The notes: generated from the letters alone by a model not told the origin. A stretch of 64,000 nucleotides of DNA from Ustilaginoidea virens (GCF_000687475.1 NC_057317.1:2666001-2730000), one strand, 5' to 3'. Counted from the stretch's first letter, positions 12,901-24,073 are shown. Made by a program: numbers and translations.

Positions 12901-12969
12901 CTCAAGTCGAAATTCCATCCTCATGCCCCCGCCCCTCCCCTCCCCCAGGAGTTTCAACAGCCGCCCAAG
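9925..12969. other. Intergenic region, no gene recognised
   Basis: This is shared upstream DNA of the minus-strand WD40 gene and the plus-strand secreted-protein gene. It contains a TCGTGAT heptamer tandem repeat at about 10312-10339, ACTCCGTACTCCGTACG at 10916-10932, a TTGC/GCTT tetranucleotide run near 11529-11548, a poly-A run at about 11687-11711 and a poly-G run at about 11872-11887. Open frames on both strands look like chance frames with no family resemblance. Confidence 0.55.
12872..12878 (+). promoter_or_regulatory. TATA box of the small secreted protein gene
   Basis: TATATAT at about 98 bases upstream of the ATG at 12970. It is followed by a C-rich stretch (CCCCGCCCCTCCCCTCCCCC at about 12925-12946), as expected of a strongly transcribed fungal gene. 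Confidence 0.6.
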
Positions 12970-13365
12970 ATGAAGGCAGCCGTCATGCTCGCCGCCGCGG
13001 CCTTTGTGCGCCTGTCCCTTGCCGCGCCTGCCCACGCCGTGTTCAAGCGAGGCGAGATCTTCAACCTTTACCAACTAGCCGTCAACTCCTTCAGCGACCA
13101 GACAACCAAGGACCTTTTCAGAAAAAATTTGGAGCTCCTTTGGCGACCGGCTGGGCCGTTGCCGATTTCCACGGCCTATTTCTCCCAGATGGCTTCCGAG
13201 TATGCCGCGAGGATGCAGAGCTATTTGGATAAGGGATTGGATGAACAGGTGGCGGATGCTTTGACCAGACTATACCACTCTCACAATAGCAAGGAGTATC
13301 CCGTTGAGAAGGCTTACGTTGACGACTTTATCAACAAGATTGCCGCGACGATGGAGGGCAAGTGA
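12970..13365 (+). CDS. Small secreted cysteine-free protein, possible effector
   Basis: A single exon of 131 residues. The start at 12970 is preferred over upstream in-frame codons because it opens a signal peptide: Met-Lys, a hydrophobic Ala/Val/Leu core to about residue 18, and a likely cleavage after AAPAHA. It is followed at once by VFKRGE, a Kex2-type Lys-Arg site, so a short propeptide may be removed. The mature part of about 105 residues has no cysteine and is predicted helical, with alternating aromatic and charged residues (FSQMASEYAARMQSYL). A TATA box and CT-rich leader precede it, and no intron is evident. I do not recognise a family. Secreted status is well supported; any effector or surface role is inference. 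Confidence 0.7.
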   Translation: MKAAVMLAAAAFVRLSLAAPAHAVFKRGEIFNLYQLAVNSFSDQTTKDLFRKNLELLWRPAGPLPISTAYFSQMASEYAARMQSYLDKGLDEQVADALTRLYHSHNSKEYPVEKAYVDDFINKIAATMEGK

Positions 13366-14480
13366 GAGGAGATTTCCGGCAAGGCAAAAGGCTGTTGCCA
13401 TTACATGGAACGCGTTTGTGCTCGGTAGACTCTGTCTCAGAGCCATGTGCCTGGACAATTAACAACGGCTCTCTAGACTCCGTACCCTGCAAGTTTGTAA
13501 ATGGAATGTAAATCATCTCAGTGCGCAAGTACAAAGGGGATGAAGAGCCACCCCTGTCTTTCCCACCGGATAGTCTTGTATAGTAGGAATAAATATTTTG
13601 AGAATTTGACTGCCAGAGATTCCCGTCCGCGAATCTGCGTTGACTTCCCCAGCCTGCCAGGGTTCTGTGGCAGGCAGCAGGCAGCAGGCCGACGGGCACG
13701 ACGGAGCAGTAACGGCCAGGCCAACCCGCCGAGTCAGCCGCCGTCAATATTTGTTCCTGCATCGTCAAGTACTCGGGTCACGAGTCGCCGAGCCGAGGAC
13801 GCCAACTCCAGCGCATAAGCAACATCACCAGATGGCCAACACAAGGCCAAGACGAGGCCAAGACGAGGCCAAGACGAGGCCAGCGAGAACCCACCGGTCT
13901 CACTCCTCCCAGCCCGCATATGCGGCCAGTCACGGTGACCGGGCCTCCTGTCCTGCTGCACCGCCGCCCCGAGCACCCAGTACTCCTCCCTCCGTTCTAC
14001 GGAGTACATGCTGCCGAGCCACTCCGTATTACTCCATACGCGGCGGGTTGACGGCCCGTTCCCCCCCCCCCCCCCCCCTTTCTCCCCCGGCCGTTTGAGC
14101 ACACAACCCGGGCTGAGTTGCCCGGAACCGCCTGGGAGCCGGGAGCTGCGGCCGAACCAGCCAGCAAGACTCGCACCCCGACTCATGGCGGTTTCGGAGC
14201 TGGGACACTTGGCTCTGGCGTCCGTCGGCTCACAGCTGCTTCTGACAGCCTGGCAGCTAAGCGCCGTGACGTGTCATTTCGCCAGCGCAATGCGTCCCTC
14301 GTGCGCCGAACAGGATATACAAAGGACATGGATGCCTCGGCGGCTCTTGGTGCATCTGGATATGCCATCTCACAACTCACATTGGCTCCGCAAAGGCCTC
14401 GTCATTTCCTTTATCATGCCTCTTTTTTTTTTTTTTTTTTTTCCCCATTCTCCAAGAACACCCCCATCACACGCGACAAT

Positions 14481-14525
<45 letters not shown>

Positions 14526-14857
14526 GAAAAAAGAAAAAGAACAAAAAAGAGGGCTCTCATGAGTTTCATCATGCTCGTTTGCTTCTATCCTTGTTCCTTC
14601 CACCTTGCTTGCCCCCCCGCAGAAACACCTTTCAACCAGCACCTCCCACGCCCTTTCCCATGAGGGTCTACTCCGCTCACAATAAAAGACTTTCTGATTG
14701 CTGCTGCGTGGAGCCACATACACATCTCTTGATGTGGCGACGTAGCTGCAGGCTGTTGGCCCTGGGCAACTCCAAGCATTTGATCGATCCTGTTATGCTC
14801 TGTCCGGCGTGCTCGCGAAGAAGGAAAAGAGAGAGAGGGAGAGGGAGAGAGAAAAGT
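13366..14857. other. Intergenic region, no gene
   Basis: Between the secreted-protein gene and the 3' end of the threonyl-tRNA synthetase gene. It holds a GACGAGGCCAA tandem repeat at about 13847-13881, a TACGGAGTAC motif at 13998-14007, a C run near 14063-14080, a T run at about 14423-14442, and a 39-base A run at 14483-14521. A purine-rich (GA)n stretch lies at about 14820-14853. Confidence 0.55.
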
Positions 14858-17800
14858 CTACAGCGTATTAAGCAGCCGTCTTTCGGCCTTGAGCTTTGCC
14901 ATGTGATCTAATGCCTCTGCTAGAGGAATCAATTCGCCCTTGCTTTGCGTGCTCTGGTCATCTCGATTGCGGATGTTGACTGTGCGAGATTTTTCCTCCT
15001 CTGCTCCGACGACTATAGATTTGGGAGAAAAGGCAAAAAAAAAAAAAAAAAAAAAAAAAAAGAAACGATCGATTAGCACGCGACTTCTCAAGACAGGAAA
15101 AAAAACCGAGCAAGGGCTACACTTGGGGTGACGGCTTGGTAAGACGTTACCCGTTACCCATCAGGCCACTGCTGTGCCTTGTCTCCTTTCTCATGCAGAA
15201 ACAGGACCAGAAAAACAAAAAAAAAAAAAAAATAAGCAAAGAAAGAAAGGCTTCCGGGGCTGACGAATCAGGAGGGCAACGTCACCCCACACCGGTGAAT
15301 GACTTACCGAAGATGAAATTGTACTGATCCAGCTGACCCGTGCGAATCTTCTTTTGCAAGGTGTTGCTGCCGAGGTCGACGTCGGCAAACAGGCCCTGCT
15401 CATTGCAGGCGTGCTGAACTTGTTTGGCGTAGTCGTTGACCGCGGGCATCACGGGGACAACCAGCACCTGTCGAGGGCTGAGCCAGAACGGCCATTTGCC
15501 TGCAAAATGCTCCGTCAGGATGCCAATCATGCGCTCAAAACTGCCCAGAACGGCGCGGTGAACCATGACTGGTCTGGCGTAGCCGACAGGCAAGTCCTCC
15601 TCTATCCCGGCGCCCTCGGCAGCTGCTTCGTCCTTGGCCTGCACATAGCGAAGCTTGAATCGCTTGGGCAGATTGAAGTCGAGCTGGATCGTGCCGCACT
15701 GAAAGTCGCGTCTCAGGGCGTCGTATACGGTAATGTCAATCTTTGGGCCGTAGAAAGCTCCGTCTCCAGGATTCTCCTCCCATTGCGACCCGATCTTCTG
15801 AGTGAAGGAATCTAGAGCATCCTTCAACTTGGATTCGGCCATGTCCCACACGGCAATGTCGCCAATGAACTTTTCAGGACGAGTCGATAGTTTCAGCTTG
15901 AATTCGAAACCAAAGAGCCCATAGACGCTGTACAAGAAATCGAAAGCACCTTCAATCTCTTGTTGAATCTGCAATTTTTCTCTAGTTAGCGCTTCATCTT
16001 CTCTCTCTCTATCACTTTGTTTAAAAAAATAAAAATAAAAATAAAAAAAAAAAAAGAAGAAGAAGAAGAAGAAGAAGAAGAAGAAAAAGAAGAAAAAGAA
16101 GAAAAAGATGTCAATCGCTTGGACGCCGACGAACCTGAGCAATCGTGCAGAAAATGTGCGCGTCATCCTGCACGAATCGGCGTACGCGGGTGAGTCCAGA
16201 AAGCGCACCCGAGAACTCGTTCCGATGGAGGACGCCAAAGTCGGCCATTCGCCATGGCAGGTCCTTGTAGGTGACGTCTGAGTGTGCAAAGATCTTGCAA
16301 TGACCGGGGCAGTTCATGGGCTTCAGTCCAAAGCGCTCCTTTTCGACGTCAAACGTGAACATGTTCTCCTCGTAGTGATTCCAGTGGCCAGAGACCTTCC
16401 ACAGATCCGATTTATACATGTTGGGAGACATGACCTCCTGGAACCCTCGTTTCCTGTACTCCCCCTTGATCAGGGTCATAAGTGATTCGTAGATGCGCGT
16501 GCCATGTGGCAGCCAAAACGTGGACCCTGGAGACATTTCGTCCCAGAAGAAGAGCTTCTGATCCTGGCCGATCTTGCGGTGGTTGCGCTTGGCAGCCTCC
16601 TCGAGAAACTTCTTGTACTGTGCCAGAGCCGTCTTGTCAGGAAAAGAGATGCCGGCTATTCGCTGCACCGACTCGTTCTTGCTGTCGCCAAGCCAATAAG
16701 CAGCAGAGTTCTGTCGGGTGCCATGTCTTGTCAGTGCATCTGCGGCATGTGGGAGTTCTTCACTCACCGCCTAGAGTAAAGTTCTGGGCCACATTCTTAC
16801 TCTGAGTACCGAAAACGCCTTGATGTTGCCCGTGTTTGGCACGTGAGGTCCGCGGCACAAGTCAATCAGGGGGCCGCAGCGGTAGACGGTGGATTTTGTC
16901 CCGTCAGGTACGCGCTGGCTGATGAAGTATTCCTTGTACTTGCTGTACTTGAACATTTCGAGAAGTTCGTCCTTGGTCATCTCGAGTCGAACAAACGGCT
17001 GCTTCTCCTTGATGATGGAGTTGGCAATCGTCTCAAGCGCCTTCTTATCTTCTTCGGCAACAACTTGGCTGAAGGTTTTGCATTAGCCATGTGATCATGA
17101 CACACGGTGGTTCCCCGCGATAATAGGCAGAGAGACAGAGAGAGAGGGAGAGGGAGAGAGAAAAGTCCTACCCTTCCATGTTGGCCATGTCGTAATAGAA
17201 GCCGGGGGGGTCCTTCGTAGGAGGTCCGTTACACAGAAAGCAGCCAAAACGTCTTTCACAGGCCTCACCGAGAATGTGGGCGGAGGAATGCCAGAAAACG
17301 GCCTTGCCTGACATGCGCGACAACGTTAGCTCCGGCTAATGTTTGTCGGCAGCAGGTACGTCGTGCAAGGCGGTGCTTTTGCGTCCCATACCTTCCTCGC
17401 TCTCGAAATCAATCAGTTCAAGTTTACAGCTCTTCTCGAGAGGCCTCGTGAGATCCCATAGTTCTCCATCGACCTTGGTGATGACGGTACGCTCGAGAAG
17501 CGACTTGGAGATTCCCTTGGCAATCATGAGCGGCGTCGTTTCCCACGAGGTGCCTTTCTCTTCCTTTCCGCTGGGTAACGTGATGGTGATTTCTTGTCTT
17601 GGTTTCGCTACATGGCCGCCCAATCAATTCCCCAATCAATTCTCGTCAGTCGTGTCCTGCGCAAAAGGACGATGCCATCCTGGGTTTACGCACCTGCATC
17701 TTCCGCGTCTTGCCTCGCCTTGATCTCGTCGAAAATGTCGAGCCTGTGCTGGATAAATTGCGGAAGCTCGGCGAGCTGTCCAACAACAGTAAAGTTGGCA

Positions 17801-18199
17801 TGGCATCTTGGCATCTCGCAGACGGAACGAACGTAGGCATTTTTGGGACGCGGTATAACTACTTACCTCGAGACCAGCATTCTTGCCGCCCTTTGCACCC
17901 TTCTCCTTGGGCTGCTTCGACGGACGGGAGGGCAAGCTCTGCGCCGGAGAGCCCTCTGCCAGGTTGGGAGCATCAATTTGTTCAGGCGACATTGTTCGAG
18001 AGCTATGATTACTTGTGGTGGTTATGGGCGGTGCGTGCGGGATGAAAGATTGACAGAGGCGGGGTGTTTTTTTGGAAATGGGCACCGACTTCTTGGGGCC
18101 GGGGCATTGAATGGAGGGGCATGATGTCTGGTACTCTCTACTAGCAGCATGTAGCATGTAGTAGCGCGTCGTTGTACGGAGTACTAGCGCGGAAAGCAT
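14858..18199 (-). CDS. Threonyl-tRNA synthetase, possibly dual-targeted
   Basis: Eight coding exons in phase: (18199 or 17992)-17867, 17775-17694, 17607-17392, 17307-17172, 17068-16801, 16710-16135, 15968-15308, 15012-14858. From the ATG at 17992 the product is 739 residues, the size of yeast Ths1. It attaches threonine to tRNA-Thr. Visible parts are an N-terminal TGS-type domain ([13 protein letters not shown]), the editing domain with HSSAH and CRGPH zinc-type motifs, then the class II core: motif 1 around [13 protein letters not shown], zinc-site MNCPGHC, motif 2 [19 protein letters not shown], motif 3 [18 protein letters not shown], and a C-terminal anticodon domain. An ATG at 18199 is in frame and adds 69 residues ([20 protein letters not shown]..) rich in Arg, Ser and Thr with almost no acidic residues, like a mitochondrial presequence. 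One intron contains a long TTC/GAA repeat. Confidence 0.95.
16056..16110. repeat. GAA/TTC trinucleotide tract in a ThrRS intron
   Basis: About 55 bases of (GAA)n grading into GAAAAA units, next to an AT-rich run at 16022-16055. It lies wholly inside the intron 15969-16134 and reads as a polypyrimidine tract on the coding strand. Confidence 0.85.
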
Positions 18200-18644
18200 G
18201 TACTGTGTACGAAAGTGGCACGGGTTGACTCATTCCCTCTCGGGCGCAGGTGAGCAGTCGAGTCAGACAACCTCCGTAATCTCTCCGAAGAAGACGACGC
18301 CGAACAACCGATTCATTACCCACCGGCAGGGCAGCGATTGATCCTTGGATAGGGCACCAGAAGGAAGCCATTCAACGGCAAGGTATGTGGCCGTGGCCAT
18401 GCTCTTTTTTTTTTTTTTTTTTTTTTTTTCCCATTTGCCCCGTCAAGTTGCGTTCATGCAAATTGGATGGCGAGCTTGACTCTGCAACCGGCTCGTGGAT
18501 AAAGTTGGCTCTGCCATGGATTGCACCTCAGCAGAAAGTAACTGTAGAGCGCAACAGGAGTTTCAAGCCATGTACATGCACATGTAGCCCGATAGCAAGA
18601 AGAGCACCCATCCCGCCTCGCAAGAATGTTCCACCCAACGCAAG

Positions 18645-18694
<50 letters not shown>

Positions 18695-18813
18695 ATATAA
18701 AAGCAACGTCAGTTACGCCATTTCGGGTATCATGGCAAGAAAAACAATCCCATCGCCAACGACGCCTTACGGACAAACCCCATGACAGAAACAGAAGAGC
18801 AACACAAGCCCGT
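18200..18813. other. ThrRS upstream region and vps71 3' flank
   Basis: No gene. It contains the near-palindrome TACGGAGTAC just inside the gene start at 18175-18184, a poly-T run at about 18403-18429 and a (TA)n microsatellite at about 18645-18688. It is probably the ThrRS promoter plus the vps71 terminator, both genes reading on the minus strand. Confidence 0.55.
18645..18688. repeat. (TA)n microsatellite
   Basis: About 20 TA units, followed by GGTATATATAAAAG. It is located about 450 bases upstream of the ThrRS start and could act as a melting or TATA-like region; function not shown. Confidence 0.9.
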
Positions 18814-19769
18814 TCAGATACCGTACCGAGTCACACACTCCTCCCTGTGAGTCTCGAGGCAATCCAGCGCGCATACTCGCGTGCCGCACTTGAGACACCT
18901 CACCCGTCCCCAGTACCCGCATAGTTCGCAAAACACCCTCGGCGGATACCTCTCGTCCCAGGTTCCCAACGCATCGAGGTACGGCAACGGGGGATGTGAC
19001 AGCAGCCTCCGCAACTCCTCGTCCGACGGCACTTCTGGCACGCGAGACATGAGCAAGGCGTCGTCGTCACCCGGGTGGGCTGCGGGACGCTCCTCGAAAG
19101 GCGGCGACGGCGGCGGCGGCGGCGCGGGAGGCAGCTGGCGGGCGGCGGCGTCGGGCGAGTCGGCGGCACAGGACTTGAGCAGCGCAGAGGAAGCAGCAGC
19201 GTCTTTCCTGTTGCCTCCAGAGCGTTTGCTAGAGGCATTGGCAGGATTCGCTTCGGCAAGCGCCTGGAGCGCCAGGTAATCGTCGAGGTGGTTCGCAAAC
19301 GTCTTTTGGGACTGCATTACTTTGCGGACGCTGGGGGTGAACTTGCTTTGAGCTGGGTTGCGGACGCATCACGACGTGGGTCAGTATTTGCGAGGAGAGG
19401 AGAGGAGAGATTCGACGACGGGACGGCGCCCTCGACAGCCGGAAACGAAAGGGGAAAACACCGTCAAGACCAGCCGGCGGGCGTGATGATGCAAGACGTA
19501 CCTCGCCCACTCTTCACGGGCAGCGGAATCGTGTTGTCTCTGTTTCCATCCCTCTCCAGGGCTTCCACTTCCTTTCGAATCTTGGCCTCCTGCCGAGCCG
19601 TCAAGTCGCTGAGGCTAGGGCCTCCACCGGTCGGGTGTCGAGCCCGCTTCCTGTTTGCTGGCTGGATGCTGGCGGAGCCTCGGGCAACGTCCGTATCGGG
19701 AACGTAGGCCCAACCTGGCGCCGAAGTTGTTTTGGTGCCGGCGAGCTCGATGACGCCAAAGTTGTTCAT
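18814..19769 (-). CDS. vps71: HIT zinc-finger SWR1-complex subunit VPS71/SWC6
   Basis: Two exons, 19769-19502 and 19352-18814, give 268 residues; the junction restores GRAQSKFTPSVRKVMQS across a GTACGT..CAG intron. The N-terminus MNNFGVIELAG..APGWAYVPD is characteristic of fungal Vps71. A basic, low-complexity middle (KRARHP, poly-Pro near residue 170) leads to the C-terminal HIT-type finger: FCELCG, RCLKCG, CALDCLETHREEC, i.e. paired CxxC knuckles ending in a CxxxH-xxx-C pattern. Vps71 (human ZNHIT1) is a subunit of the SWR1/SRCAP remodeller that exchanges H2A for H2A.Z. It sits head to head with the small mitochondrial gene starting at 20219, so the 449-base gap is probably a shared promoter. 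Confidence 0.93.
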
Positions 19770-20218
19770 GGTGTTGAACGTCGTTTGAGAGCCACCCGAG
19801 GCAGCTGTGCTCCTCCGTACAAGGATGGCAATACTCCAGGAATTGGCTGTCTAGTGGGGGTGATGGTTGTTCGTTGGTCGTTGGTCGTTGGTTGAGCTAG
19901 GCTGGCGAGGCAAGGCAAAGCGGGGCCAAAGGTCGTCGCTCTCGCAACCAGCCCTCCAACCCTCCAACCAATCAAGCGCGCCCAATTCGAACCAGACAGA
20001 CCACTTTCCACCCACCCTGAAGCCGAAAGACGCCCCAAGAGTTGCGACGTAACCCACCAGCAGCACCAGCATCGCCACCAGCACCAGCATCGCCAGCATC
20101 GCCAGCATCGCCAGCATCGCCAGCATCGCCCAAGCTTCCAGCTTCCCCCCAACACACACCGCGACACCGCGACCACCACCTTCCGCCAGCAGATCCCTCA
20201 CCCGCCCCAGCGTCAACA
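19770..20218. promoter_or_regulatory. Bidirectional promoter between vps71 and a mitochondrial gene
   Basis: It contains direct GTTGGTCGTTGGTCGTTGGT units (about 19872-19895) and, at about 20062-20130, tandem GCCAGCATC nonamers preceded by CAGCACC variants. No canonical TATA box is evident on either strand near the starts. Confidence 0.5.
20062..20130. repeat. Tandem GCCAGCATC nonamer repeat
   Basis: At least five full units plus degenerate CACCAGCAC units. It lies in the presumed leader of the plus-strand mitochondrial gene, within 160 bases of its ATG. Confidence 0.85.
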
Positions 20219-20786
20219 ATGCCGGCAGCCTCAGGATTCGTCTCGTCCACCACCCGCGCCCTCCGCGCTCGTCCGTTCAGCACATCGGCCCGCAGGCTGG
20301 CCGATGCGCCTCTCCCGGCCAAGCGGCCCGTGGGAGCCTTTCGAGGAGGGTAAGCCGGCGTGGCGTGGCGTGGTGTTTTTTTAAAAAAAAAAAAAAAAAA
20401 ACTCCCGGCGTGTAGGTTGGGGGTCCTCCCGCTGACGTGTTTGTCTTTCTCGCCAGACTCTTCGGTTTCCTGTTCGGCTCCGTCCTCGCCGGCGGCGCTG
20501 TGTACACATATCTCCTCCAGGAGTACAAGGCTTCCAACGACTTGCTCACCGAGGACATTTACGTCAGTCCCAGCATCCCCTCCTTCTTTTTGAGATGCGC
20601 TGCCGCACGCAACGCGTGCCTCCCGAACACCCCAGCCTGCATGCATGCATGCATGGGAGACGGTCGATCAGAGGAGTCAGGACCAACTAACCCTTATCCT
20701 CCTCGTTCTAGACTCTGCAAGCTTCTGTTAATCGCTTGACGAATTACGTCAAGGCTCTGGAACAAAGGACGCAGGAAAAGAAGTAG
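20219..20786 (+). CDS. Small mitochondrial single-pass membrane protein
   Basis: Three exons, 20219-20349, 20457-20562 and 20712-20786, give 103 residues. The first exon is a mitochondrial presequence: Ser/Thr/Arg/Ala-rich with no acidic residues before ADAPL (STTRALRARPFSTSARRLA). The second opens with a hydrophobic GxxxG-like segment, LFGFLFGSVLAGGAVYTYLL (about 45-64), followed by EYKASNDLLTEDIY. The third, TLQASVNRLTNYVKALEQR, has heptad spacing and ends in KK. This single TM plus coiled coil is found in conserved but poorly characterised ascomycete mitochondrial proteins; I cannot assign a named orthologue. The frame was chosen because all three junctions keep phase; the frame also runs open upstream of 20219, but that sequence is a repeat-coded artefact. 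Confidence 0.75.
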
Positions 20787-21249
20787 TCGGGAGGGCGATC
20801 AGCCACAACCACCCCACACGAGCTGTGGTGGTTACGGAAAGCCAAAGCATGCGGCTGGCAGCAGGGGGCCTGGTTTGGATCGCGATGGGTGGCATCTTGT
20901 AACGCTTGTATCAACATGACCAAGTAAATATCAGCATCGAACTTGGAACTCGGAACCTTTTCGGAGCGGCACGTCGACTCGTAGGAAACAAAAGGAGACA
21001 AAAGGAGACAAAAGGAAACAGAAGAAAAAGGAAAATTGTGAATTGCTAGGACGTGATATACTTCCCATCATGATAATCATGATAAAAAGAAAAAAAAAAT
21101 AGCTCTCATATTGTGGCAAATACTACGTAAAAGCCTGCTGCTCCCTGAGCTAAACCAGATAAACCTGCGCCCGGAATATTCGTCATAAAAAGGCATTTTT
21201 TTGCTTTGCTTCAAATCAACAGGGACTAATTACAAGGTCATGAAAAACT
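20787..21249. other. Convergent 3' intergenic region
   Basis: Between the stop of the mitochondrial gene and the stop of pdi1. AT-rich toward pdi1, with AAAGGAGACA repeats at about 20990-21018 and candidate polyadenylation A-rich signals near 21086-21100. No gene seen. Confidence 0.55.
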
Positions 21250-22904
21250 TTACAGCTCGTCGTGAGCCTCCTCGTCAGCATCTCCCTCCTTAGCCCCGGC
21301 AGGAGGGGCGGCTTCCTCAGTAGCCTCCTCCTTGACAGAGACGGCAGCCTTGTACTTGCCATTCTCCTTGACAAACTGAACGAGGTCTTGAATGGTTCGG
21401 GAACCGCTGTAGGTAACGGGAGAGCCCTTGGCACCAGCGGGGAAGAGCTTGATGGTGGGGAAGCCAGAGATGTCGTCAGGGACATCGTTGGCAGTGGCGT
21501 CGACCTTGGCGATGACAACCTTGCCGCTGAACTCGCTCTTGGCATAGGCCTCGCCAAGCTGTTCATACTTGGAAGCCAAGGCCTTGCAGTGACCACACCA
21601 GGGGGCGTAGAACTCAATCAGGACGTCCTTGTCTTCATCCATGACGATTTCCTCGTAGTTCTTGGCGACGACAACGGTGACGGGGCCATCCTGCTTCTCA
21701 GGGACGGGCTCAGACTTGACGCTGGGTTCAATCTTGCCCGAGGCGAAGTCGTCAGCAAACTTGGCAATGGCGTCGGCGGTAATCTTGCTGTCCTGGTCAA
21801 AGGGGAACTTCTTGTTCTTGGCAGTCTCGTGAATGGCAAAGGCGGGGAACTTGTCAGTCTTGAGGTTGAGGTTTCCGGCGTGAGCGCCAAAGGCCTTGGC
21901 GTCAATGGTGGCGAAGTTGATCTTGCCCTTGTACTTTTCGGCCACGGGTTTGAGGCTCTTGCTCAGGCTGTCACGCTCCTCCTCGGTCTCGGCAAAGATG
22001 TAGGCCAGAGGAATACCAGCAGACATGTAGTCGGCGTAGGTTTCGGGACCAATCTCGCCGATGAGGGGAGTGGCGGCAGTCTTGGTGAACTGCTCAATCT
22101 CCTCGGCATCGAACTTGCCGGTGAAGGTGTTTTTGCCCTCGTCAAAGGACTTGTAGAGGACAATGGAGGGGAGCTTGACGCCCTCGGCCTCGGCTACTGC
22201 GGCATCGCTGACGCTACCGAACAGGTAGTTGTCACGAAGCTTCTCAGCGACCGAGGTGAAGGTCTCGCTGGAGGCCTTGTCATCGGCAGCAATGTAGCCG
22301 ATGAGGACAACCTTGTCGGCAGTCTTGAATTCCGCGAGGGTGTCCTTGGTCAGGGAGGAAACGGCGGGCAGGGACTGCTTGATCATGTACGAGGTGATGG
22401 CGGAAGCCTTGCGCTGGCCGTTGTAGGGAGAGATGTTGTCGAGGCCACGGAAGATCTTGAGGGTGGGGTAGCCCTCGACCTGGTATTTCGAGCAAAGGCT
22501 GGTCTCTTCGGTGCAGTCAACCTTGATGAGCTTGATGTTCTTTTCCTTGAGCTCGGTAGCGGACTCCTCATACTCTTTGGCGAGAGCCTTGCAGTGTCCG
22601 CACCAAGGAGCGTAGACTAGGAAGGGGGAGCAGAAAAGTCAGCAGGTCGAGCTTCCGGAGAATGTCTTGTCTCGGGGAGATGTCGCCCGGCGTGAAGAAG
22701 TAAAGCTCGTAGCTCTCCCATGGTTCAACACTGGACATGTAGTTGATGAGGGGGCAACTCACACTCTGCAAGGACCAATGGATTGGCGTTGATGAATTCG
22801 TCAAAATTCTTCTCCGTCAGTTGAACAACGTCGGAGGATTCCTGGGCACACGCCAGAGATACAAAGGCGGCCAGCAGGCCGTAGGCAACCTTCTTGTGAT
22901 GCAT
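21250..22904 (-). CDS. pdi1: Protein disulfide isomerase, ER-resident
   Basis: Two exons, 22904-22763 and 22616-21250, give 502 residues. The intron splits the codon just before the first active site, joining LVLAE to FYAPWCGHC. A signal peptide (MHHKKVAYGLLAAFVSLACA) opens the protein and HDEL closes it, placing it in the ER lumen. It has the a-b-b'-a' plan of eukaryotic PDIs: the first CGHC at residues 53-56, the second at 388-391, both in FYAPWCGHCKAL, and an acidic C-terminal tail before HDEL. It forms and reshuffles disulfides in secreted proteins. It reads toward the small mitochondrial gene. A 452-codon frame on the opposite strand is a codon-bias shadow of this gene. Confidence 0.97.
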
Positions 22905-23670
22905 GGTGGTGGTAATTTGCCGTCTGGAGAGCTACGCCAATTCGACCGTGACGATGACGGAATGGGAAATGGAGGGGGGGGGGGGGGGGAGCGGCGGGGA
23001 AGGGGGGGAGGAGGGCAAGGTTGTATGCGAAAGCCCAGTCAGGAAGCCGGCAAAACACAGAGAGGCTGATGGCCTTGAGAATTTTAGGATGAGGAAAGGA
23101 ATAGCAAAGCAACGCTGGGTTGAAGAAGATGGGACGGGGAGTTTTGTACCTCTGGGAGCAAGGCGGCTGAACCACACGGTTGCGGCTGGGGGTCCAATTG
23201 AACAAGTGTCCCTTTTTCGTTTTTCCCCAGGGACGGACGGACGGACCTTGACTCTGTTCTCTGTCTGTTCTTGCTCCACTGGCGGCGGTGCGGCTTACCT
23301 AATATTGACTGCAGCTGCAGCGGAGTTGTGGGGCGAGCCTGTGAGCGCCGAGGACGAGGACGAGGACGACGTCTAGTACCACGGCGATACAGCCGCGAGA
23401 TGAGAATGAGAGCAATTGATGGGATCCGGGCCTGGAGAGGCTGGAGAGGTTGTGGCGGGTTTGAAAGGGGGGAATAGAAAAAATAAAAATAAGAAAAGAG
23501 GGAATCGTGTGCAAGACGACAAAACTACAAAACGCACGAGATGCGCCTCAACGAGGTTTGACGGCGGCCCGTTGCTATTGTCCCATTGTCCGGAAATAGG
23601 ATACCTGGAACTTGACATATACGGACGTACCAGGCAAGCTCTGGGGCAGGTCAACAACGTATGTGCGTGC

Positions 23671-23694
23671 GTGTGTGTGTGTGTGTGTGTGTGT
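23671..23694. repeat. (GT)n microsatellite
   Basis: About 12 GT units, preceded by GTATGTGCGTGC. Intergenic. Confidence 0.9.
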
Positions 23695-24073
23695 GCTAGA
23701 AAGTCGCTGGGTGTCTGGTGCTACTGGGAACAGGTGTGCCAGGTTTGTTCTTGCCGTCGACAGACCAGAGCCAGCCACCCACCAGACCAGGCGAGGCCAG
23801 ATCAAACAATTGTCAGCATGGTGGCAAAGTCAAGCATGGAAAGCCAAGGAAGGGATCATGGGTAATCTGGCGGGCGCGGGTACTCGCTACAGGACAGGTA
23901 GGTAGGTAGGTAGGTAGGTACCTAGGTAGGTACCTACCTACCTTACGTAGCTGCCGAACAAATCGAACTTTACTAAAGCCGTGCTGGGATGTGCCGAGTC
24001 GCCCGTCGTTGCTGACAAAAGGGCAAAGTGGCACAGTGGCAAAGTGGCAAAGGGGGGAAAAGGGCAAAAGTGT

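Noticed and set aside
14423..14521. Poly-T followed by poly-A as a retroelement scar or terminator
   Set aside because: No target-site duplication or reverse-transcriptase remnant; homopolymers are everywhere in this DNA.
21262..22620. 452-codon open frame on the plus strand
   Set aside because: It lies exactly opposite pdi1, whose two CGHC sites and HDEL are clear. The Gly/Leu/Val-rich reading is a shadow of strong GC3 codon bias.
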